Part shown: piece after piece, positions 57,068-64,000 of the stretch
Layout: every line of letters begins with the position of its first letter
Position numbering within the stretch: the first letter of the stretch is position 1
Source: Stenogyne calaminthoides
Taxonomy: Eukaryota; Streptophyta; Magnoliopsida; Lamiales; Lamiaceae
NCBI GenBank assembly: GCA_037126765.1
Contig: JBBCBC010000002.1
Location: forward strand, 22,289,853-22,353,852
Reading direction: 5' to 3'
Length of the DNA: 64,000 nucleotides
Made by a program: the position numbers and the translations under genes
The notes under the pieces: generated by a model
The model's database searches: none
What the model saw: the letters and a program-made list of their open reading frames with translations, nothing else
Told to the model about the DNA's origin: nothing

Positions 57068-58025
57068 AAGACCGAGAGATTCATGGGAATAGGAGAGTCC
57101 TCGGACTTGATTCGGGACAAGACTTAATCGACCCATGGACATATGACGAGGCAATCCAAGACAAGGATGCAGATTCTTGGCAAACAACAATGAAAGTTTA
57201 ATTGGGTTCTATGTTTCATAACAGAGTGGGAGCTAGTTGAACCACTTAATGGGGTCAAACCCATTGGTTGCAAGTGGGTGTATAAGAAAAAAGGGACGGA
57301 TGGAAGGTGGAAACCTTCAAAGCAAGACTAGTGGCAAAAAAGGTTATACTCGTAAAGAAGGGATCGATTATGAGGAAACTTTTTTCGCCAGAGCCATGCT
57401 TAAGTCCATCCGAATTCTCTTATCGATTCTTTGCGATCTCAACTTTGAAATCGGCAAATGGATGTCAAGACAACTTTCCTTAACGAAAGTCTTGATGAAG
57501 AGATCTATATGCAACAACCCCAAGGCTTCATTGAAAAAAGGCCAAGAACACCTAGTTTGTAAGCTCATGAAGTCCATTTACGGACTCAAATAGGCATCCG
57601 AGCTTGGAACCAATGTTTTGATCATGTTATAAAGTCTTATGGGTTTTATCAAAACGAGTTCGAAAGTTGTGTGTACAAAAAAGCGTGTCGAAGCGCATTG
57701 ATATTCTTAGTACTATCGTGAGCGACATTTCGATCATCGGAAATAATGTGAAGGTGTTATCGGGCGTAAGGGCATGGCTTTCAAAAGCAGTTTGATATGA
57801 AGGACTTAGGGAAGCGGACACATCCTTGGGATCAAGATCACTTTAGAGATCGCAAGAAAAGGATGATAGTTTATCGCAAGCTTATACATGTATTAATCGT
57901 CTTGAAACGATTCAAAGATGCAAGATTCCAAGAAAGGCTTCGTACCTCTGACATGGAATCCATCTATCCAAGAAAATGTCCCCTAAGACGCGAAAAGGAG
58001 ATAGATGACATGAGAGGTATTCCTT
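57068..58025 (+). pseudogene. E3 reverse transcriptase, heavily degraded
   Basis: 57237-57593 keeps the RT start (YTRKEGIDYEETF) and the KSIYGLK block, with frameshifts and a stop. The YVDD box is destroyed at about 57,715 (tactatcgtgagcgac). 57797-58126 is RT thumb sequence in broken frame. Confidence 0.75.
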
Positions 58026-58709
58026 ATGCTTCGGGTTGTCGGAAGCCTTATGTATGCAATCTTTGTGTATGCGAGACCCGGATATCCGCTTTTTGCCGTT
58101 GGCATGGTGGCAAGATATCAAAGTAACCCGTGGAAAGAACATCGATTTGACATTAAAAACATTCTGAAGTATCTGAAAAGAACTCGGGATAGAATGTTAA
58201 TTTATCAGTCAGATAGTTTAATCCTCATCGGCTACACGGACTCGGATTTCCAATCAGACATAGACTCCAGAAAATCTACCTCCGGTAGTGTGTTTTGCAT
58301 GGGGGAAGGAGCCGTGACATGGAGAAGTGTTAAGAAGAAATGCATTGCAGATTCTACCATGGAAATCGAATATGTAACTGCTTGCGAGGCAGCGAAAGAA
58401 GCGGTTTGGCTCAAGAACTTCCTAGTGGGCTTGGACGTAGTTTCGAATTTTCCCAACACAATCACTGTTTATTGTGACAATGCAGGAGCAGTTGCAAATT
58501 CAAGGGAACCAAGAGCCCACAAGTCCAGCAAACACATTGAAAGGAAATACCATCTTATACGGGAAATCGTTAAGAGAGGAGATATAGATGTGGCAAAGAT
58601 AGCGTCTAAAGACAACCTAGCAGATCTATTCACAAAGGGTCTGCCTCTGAATACATTCGAGAGACATGTGGAAGGAATGGGTGTCAAGACCGTTGCCAAT
58701 CTGCTTTGA
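58026..58709 (+). pseudogene. E3 RNase H, best preserved domain
   Basis: 227-codon frame to the TGA at 58707. Contains GYTDSDFQSDIDSRKSTSG (Asp), STMEIEYVTACEAAKEAVWL (Glu), VYCDNAGAVANSREPRAHKS (Asp) and the terminal DNLADLFTKGLP. All catalytic acids are visible, but it lacks the polyprotein upstream. Confidence 0.85.
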
Positions 58710-58826
58710 GTATAAGTGGGAGAAATTATTAGGTTCGTGTAGGTGACATTAGATGTCACTTATTAGGAACTACACGAGACATGTTGTAGTATACTTAAAA
58801 GCAGACTTTGAGTATAAGTGGGAGAT
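58704..58826 (+). other. E3 duplicated polypurine tract with hairpin
   Basis: ctttgagtataagtgggaga occurs at 58704 and, as the functional tract before the LTR, at 58806. Between them lies a double-stem inverted repeat: tcgtgta/tacacga (58735, 58771) around gtgacat-tag-atgtcac (58743-58759). Confidence 0.8.
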
Positions 58827-60663
58827 TGTTGGGATTATACTGGAAAGTATGCTTTTTACTTTGTATAATCAAAACTGAATTTCAGACTTATTTACTAAAA
58901 TAAATTGTTTATCATTGATGCTTTAAATATTATCGAATGTTGCATATATTTACTGCATAACTATTCAATAAATAGTATGTGTTACATTGTAGTTAATTTA
59001 GTGATACCAGATCACAAAAGATTAAATTAACAGTCCCTTGTAACTAAAAGTACACCATTCACGACCTAGATGGAAATGAACAACCCATCGTGAAAGATTG
59101 AAGTGTAAGGCTCAGATTGGCTTGTCTTGACCAAGAGATTACACTAGTGCATGACTGATGCACTGAATAGGACCTACAGGAGGACAAATTCTTCAGAACT
59201 GAACAAGGAAGAATTAGACCTCAGTGGTTCATTATTTCTTAATCTTCCCTCCTTAAATAGGATCACGTGTGGTTGGTAACTATTGCTTTGACTTTTCATG
59301 GGTAGAGAATCAACGAGATTCAATACTTTTTATCTTGGGCAATATTATTGGTCACATGTGATTGCTAAGATTTATTACGGAGAATCGTATGCAAGTACGC
59401 TTGTTCGATTTGCCCCCTTGGGAGGTTCATAAGCTTTATCATACCAAATCTTGCAAGTGGAATTAGTTTTCGGTATGGATAATAATGTTGAATCGTTCCT
59501 TGACCAAGGACAAAAGATATTAATTAACAGAAAGCTATTTCAGTGGCTTGAATTAATTAATGGGCTAGATAATCTTAAACACGGGAAATAATAACCGGGA
59601 GTCATATTAACTGTAATATGGGTTAAGATGGATAGTGCAATATTAATTATGTAGTGGGATTAATTAATATTTATGGGCTTGAATAATATTGTGGCTCAAT
59701 ATTGATAATTCAAGATCCATTGGAAGGTCCAATCTTAATTCTCCTAAAGGCCCCCTAAGTAGCCCAACATATAGTCCAATAACTGAAAAAGGTGTTTAAA
59801 ATAAAATAAATATTGTTGCCTTATTTTTCCATGAAATTCGAAATTTATGGATAAAAAGGGGAGAAAAATTTTCTTTAAATTTTGTTATGGAATGAAGATA
59901 TGTATTCTTGGAATACAAAATTATCTCATTAAATTCAAGAAATCTCCCACTTGGTTATCTATATGAGAATTTCGAAAATTTTGATAAATTAAGGGCAAGA
60001 AAGATTTTCTTGATTTTCTTGAAAAGATATTATGGAAGATATGTATTTCTTGAAATACAAGAATATCTCATAAATTCAAGAAGATCCAAATCTTGGAATC
60101 TTGACTCATAATTTTCGAAATTATCCATAACAAAGAGTAGGTGGGATTTTGTGGAATATTATAATTATGGGAAAAAGAATATAGGAGGTATATTAAAGAT
60201 TTCTTGGAGATCAAGAAAAGATTTTCCCACATTATTTTTTGGCCAAAATTTCGACCACTTGTGCTCTATAAATAGGGGATGATTCTTTCATTCCCAAGTG
60301 TAATTCCATGTGCTGGAAAAATTAGTAAATCCACAAAGGTGGTGCAACATAATTTATTTTCCTTTTGTTAATTGTTCACAAGTGTCCCACCACCGGATAC
60401 TCGAACAAGGATTAAGGGAATACTTGAGAAGTTCTTTTGGTTAGTCTAATCAGCCAGATCACTGCCATCCCAAGAGGTACATTCACGTAAACTTGTAGAA
60501 TTCCGCATGCGTAGGATTTACGTGAATTAATTATATGCATGATATGTTGTTGGATTATTATTTGAATTAATATAGGATTAATTCATGCTAGTAATAATTA
60601 TAAGAATTAAATTTGTATTTAAATATTCACCCCGAATAGATCTGTGCAACTTATTCCCCAACA
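58827..60663 (+). repeat. 3' LTR of E3 (1,837 bp)
   Basis: Starts tgttgggatt after the tract and ends ttccccaaca, followed by the duplication atatc. TATA box near 60,266. Confidence 0.9.
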
Positions 60664-62032
60664 ATATCATCATGAATGGTTTTGTTCCATATTACTACAA
60701 TTGGACACGTCATGGTGAAGAGCGGTGAAATGTTGATTTCAATGACCTTGAAGTGTATTATAATACTCTCGAATACAATGAGACACACGATGATCATGGA
60801 TTCAATGATCCTGGAGTACAGTTCGAGCCACTTGCAGTGGATACACCGGATATGTATCATACGATGATCAGGGAAGCTGGTGAGATTCAAGATGAGGCTA
60901 TGGAGGAGGACCAAATAAGGAAGCAACTAATTTTTACAGAATACTCAAAACAGCTGATGAAGATCTGTATGATGGATGTCAAACTCACTCTCTGTTGTCA
61001 TTCAATGCTCGACTCATGGCTATCAAGGCTGAGAACAAACTTTCTCAAAGAGCCTATAACCAGATTAGTAAGTTGATCAATGAGGTATGTCCTCCCGGTA
61101 ATAAGGTGTCTATTACAGAATATCAAGCCAAAAATCCGTTGAAGAGTATGGGTCTACCAGTAGAGAGTATTGATTGTTGTATCAATAACTGCATGTTATT
61201 CTGGGGTAACGAAGAAGACGTGAATCTAGATAAGTGCAGATTTTGTGGGCACTCTCGGTACAAAGTACCACGACGGAACTGGACTGGCGGTCGAGGGAAG
61301 CAGAAAACGAAGAAGAAAGTGGCAAATAAAATAATGTATTACCTCTCGATCATTCCTCGTCTTCAGAGACTGTATCAATCTAGTGTCACAGCCAAAGATA
61401 TGACATGGTATCATACAGAGACTGATCCTGATACCTTAGAGATGAGACACCCTGCTGACTCGATGGCCTGGAAACATCTTGACGAGGTATTTTCTATTTT
61501 TTCTGACGAACCTAGGAACGTTCGGTTAGGTCTCATCACTGATGGGTTTTGTCCATTTGGATTGCACGGTAAGCAGTATTCGTTATGGCCGGTTATATTG
61601 ACTCCTCATAATCTACCTCAGTGGATGTGCATGAAGCCCCAAACGATATTTCTCACGGTATTGGTACCTAGTCCAAAGAATCCAAAGGACAAACTAGATG
61701 TTTTCCTTCAGCCCCTGATAAGAGACTTAATACATCTGTGGGATAATGGAGTGTTGACATACGATGTATCGAGAAAGCAGAACTTCACGATGAGGGTTGC
61801 CCTGCTCTGGACGATCAGCGACTATCCTGCGTACTCCATGCTGTCCGGATGGAGGACGGCTGGAAAACAAGCATATCCTTACTGCATGGAGGATTCTGAC
61901 GCTTTTAGTCTCCCGCTTAGCAGAAAAGTTTCATGGTTTGATAACCATCAAAAGTTTTTACCAGAAGATCATCCTTTTCGAAAGAATAAAAAGGACTTTA
62001 TCAAGAACAGAGTCGTTATAAAAAGGGTTTGA
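60664..62032 (+). pseudogene. CACTA transposase, TNP2 core
   Basis: After the target duplication the transposase reads on as NGFVPYYYNWTRHGEE (frame break soon after). The main ORF follows at 60995-62032. Features: a zinc-binding CCINNCMLFWGNE...CRFCGHSRY (residues ~60-90), PLRRLQRLYQSS-like IIPRLQRLYQS, LGLITDGFCPFG (catalytic Asp region) and YSLWPVILTPHNLPQWMCM. A donor-like agg/gttt lies at its end. This is the Transposase_21 family typical of plant En/Spm elements. Confidence 0.85.
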
Positions 62033-62135
62033 AAAAGAGATCATGTATTTTTATATTAGTTGTTTTAAATTAATTAATATATTTCTATCTACATATGATA
62101 AATTAATTAACTTATAACTTTTTGCATTCATGCAG

Positions 62136-62892
62136 GTAAAAGGTTGTTAAAGCAAATTAATCAGAAGGGATTGAGGAAAACAACAGAAGAACATGCGGGG
62201 GAGCATAATAAAATGGTACCGGGTGGTTGGAAGAAGAAGAGCATTTTCTGGGACTTACCCTACTGAAGCTCACTTTTGATTCGGCACAACTTAGATGTGA
62301 TGCACATCGAAAAGAATGTGTTTGATAACTTGTTCCACACAATCATGAACACAGAGGGCAAGACAAAAGACACTGCAAAGTCGCGTGATGAGTTGAACGA
62401 GATATGTAAACGTGATCACTTGAAGAGGGATGAGGGTACCGAAAGATATCCCCAAGCCAATTACATACTTGATAAGAGACAGAAAGTGGCTTTGTGTAAT
62501 TGGATTGAAGATCTGAGATTTCCAGATGACTATGCCTCCAATCTGAGTCGTTTTGTAAACACATGAAACGGGAAGGTGTCCGGGATGAAAAGCCACGATT
62601 ATCACTTGTTTATGCAACGACTGTTGCCCCCCGCATTCCGGGAATTCCTACCGAACAATATCTGGAGGGCTGTAACTGAGTTGAGTTTATTCTTCAAAGA
62701 TTTAACGTCTACAGTGATTAAGTGGGACGACATGGTCCGTTTGGAGAAAGACATTCCAGTTATTTTATGCAAGTTGGAGCGCATTTTCCCTCCAAGCTTC
62801 TTTGATTCGATGGAGCCCTTGCCGGTGCACTTAGCATATGAAGCCAAAATTGCCGATCCGGTGCAATACAGGTGGATGTATCCATTTGAGAG
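62136..62892 (+). pseudogene. CACTA transposase, middle exon with two stops
   Basis: Acceptor catgcag at 62135. Reads PGGWKKKSIFWDLPY, then TGA (about 62265) where Trp is expected, then RHNLDVMHIEKNVFDNL (diagnostic CACTA block). A second TGA lies at 62564-62566 before NGKVSGMKSHDYHLFMQRLL, the DUF4218 start. Both stops could come from single C-to-T/G-to-A changes. The exon ends at donor gtaaac. Confidence 0.8.
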
Positions 62893-62977
62893 GTAAACCT
62901 TCACTTCACAACTATTTATACAAATATTAATATATTTATGTTTTGATCTTATAATTTTTTTTATTATATATCTATAG

Positions 62978-64000
62978 GTATCTACATAACTTGAAGCTCA
63001 ATGTTAAACAAAAGGCAAAAGTTGAAGCATCAATTGTTAATGCCTACTTGTGTGAGGAGGTTACAACATTTTGTTCTTACTATTTTGAGGATCATGTTAG
63101 AACAAGGTTGAGAAACGAGCCTCGTAATTACGACGGTAGAGGCACAGACAATGTTGCTGCTGATATTGAGGGTAAGTTGTCCGTGTTCAAGTTTCCAGGT
63201 CGATGTTTGGGTAAGACAAATGAACGGCCATGGTTGAACCGACAAGAGATTGAAGCTGCACATAAATATGTGTTATTCAATTGTGAGGAAGTCCAACCGT
63301 ACATTGAGTAAGTATTTCATATACGTATCATTTACATAATTAGAATATTAATTTATTATATAACAGTTGATTAATATAATTAATATATTGCTTTCAATTA
63401 GGATCTTTACTGAAGAGCTACACCATATAGATCCAAACATCTCAGATGCACAAGTAGGTGAATATATTACTCGTGGATTTGCAGAGTGGTTCCAAAACTA
63501 TGTGAGTGGTTCTAAACCGTTGTTTATTAATAAATTCATATTAAATGTTTACAATGATATATTTAACCTCAAATCGTCGCGTCACAGGGCTATAATGGTG
63601 GAATTGTGAACCCATTCATGCGGGATCTCAGTAGAGGACCACTACGTGTGGTCAACACGTACCAAGGATACTATGTAAATGGTTACAAATTTCATACAGT
63701 GGATTATGCATCGACCAAATCTACTGTGAACAGTGGTGTTTGCATTAACAGTGCAATGTTCGATGGAGAAAGCCGTGACTACTTCGGACACCTGCAAGAA
63801 TTTGTTGAAGTAGGATATTTGGGGTTCCCTGAGAAGATTGTTGTGTTGTTCAAGTGTGATTGGTATGGTCCATCTGCTTCAGGAATAAGGATTCATCCCG
63901 AATACAAACTGGTCGATGTTCATAGAAGAAGAAGATATCCGGGGTATGATCCATTTGTGTTTGCTGCTCAGGTATCTCAAGTATACTACTGCACGTATCC
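62978..64000 (+). pseudogene. CACTA transposase, C-terminal exons (DUF4218/DUF4216), runs off window
   Basis: Exons 62978-63307, 63402-63501 and from 63588 on, with GT/AG borders. They contain KVEASIVNAYLCEEVTTFCS (DUF4218). The last exon holds VNTYQGYYVNGYKFHTVD and VLFKCDWYGPSASGIRIHPE, the DUF4216 pattern. No stop occurs in the last exon up to 64000. Confidence 0.8.

Larger units (their letters stand above)
51470..60663 (+). mobile_element. Copia element E3, full length, in the CACTA transposase exon
   Basis: 9,194 bp with paired LTRs (51470-53305, 58827-60663), PBS, PPT and a perfect 5-bp target duplication atatc (51465-51469, 60664-60668). Same family as E1. The LTRs differ at about nine positions in their first ~330 bp, mostly G/A and C/T transitions, so the insertion is clearly older than E4. 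Gag, protease, integrase and RT all carry breaks. Confidence 0.95.
49466..64000 (+). mobile_element. Autonomous-type CACTA (En/Spm) element, split by Copia E3, right end outside window
   Basis: Left end cactacaaaaaagacggg, preceded by caa. It is followed by subterminal repeats of agcgacggtt in both orientations, a small ORF region, and the transposase gene, which is interrupted at 51469/60664 by E3. The transposase contains a Transposase_21 (TNP2) core and C-terminal DUF4218/DUF4216-type parts. At least two nonsense codons. The right terminus is beyond 64000. Confidence 0.85.

Noticed and set aside
1..64000. A defence, biosynthetic or other undescribed multi-gene system
   Set aside because: The only host-type genes are one disrupted GUX-like gene and one weak small candidate; all else is transposable-element sequence.

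Overview
This window is nuclear DNA from a flowering plant, probably a eudicot. Evidence: plant Copia retrotransposons, an En/Spm (CACTA) transposon, several plant MITE families, a plant LINE ORF1 fragment, GT-AG introns, AT-rich intergenic DNA, and one plant gene, a GUX-type xylan glucuronosyltransferase. The species cannot be named from the sequence. No rRNA gene, intact tRNA gene, CRISPR array or prokaryotic feature was found. Nearly everything is transposable-element DNA.

Layout. 1-10,795: the 3' ends of two SIRE/Maximus-type Copia elements on the + strand, each with a broken extra 3' ORF, a polypurine tract and a long 3' LTR (3007-4988 and 9364-10795). 10,670-13,025: a ~785-bp chimeric unit (SIRE LTR tail plus Copia reverse transcriptase) in three tandem copies. 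10,796-18,875: Copia E1 on the minus strand, lacking its 3' end, with a 5' LTR at 17017-18875. E1 sits in the RNase H region of an older minus-strand Copia, E2 (18,876-26,250). 26,251-29,090: AT-rich spacer with a Stowaway MITE, a foldback MITE, a SINE-like tRNA relic and an 88-bp tandem duplication. 29,091-36,229: a broken LINE-type ORF1 region containing a near-complete 4.87-kb Copia, E4 (29,506-34,375, 213-bp LTRs, TSD gaaag).

36,800-44,630 is the only host-gene region. A candidate small three-exon gene (36,840-39,858) is followed by a GUX-like gene (41,149-44,628). The GUX gene is disabled by a 620-bp hAT element in its catalytic exon (8-bp TSD accagaga) and by an apparent 1-bp frameshift. 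Its introns and flanks carry MULE-, CACTA-, Tourist- and Stowaway-type elements and an unassigned foldback. 45,651-47,319: an LTR plus a gag remnant. 47,541-49,177: a minus-strand SIRE-like solo LTR. 49,466 to the window end: a CACTA element whose transposase exon is interrupted by a complete Copia, E3 (51,470-60,663, TSD atatc), of the same family as E1.

Functionally, every retroelement polyprotein seen carries stops or frameshifts, so the elements look non-autonomous. I found no clear undescribed system. The most unusual signals are a C-rich-loop hairpin at a fixed place near SIRE LTR ends whose two arms change together, the microhomology-bounded triplication, unrelated GC-rich inserts in the leaders of three Copia elements, and the layered transposon damage to the GUX gene.
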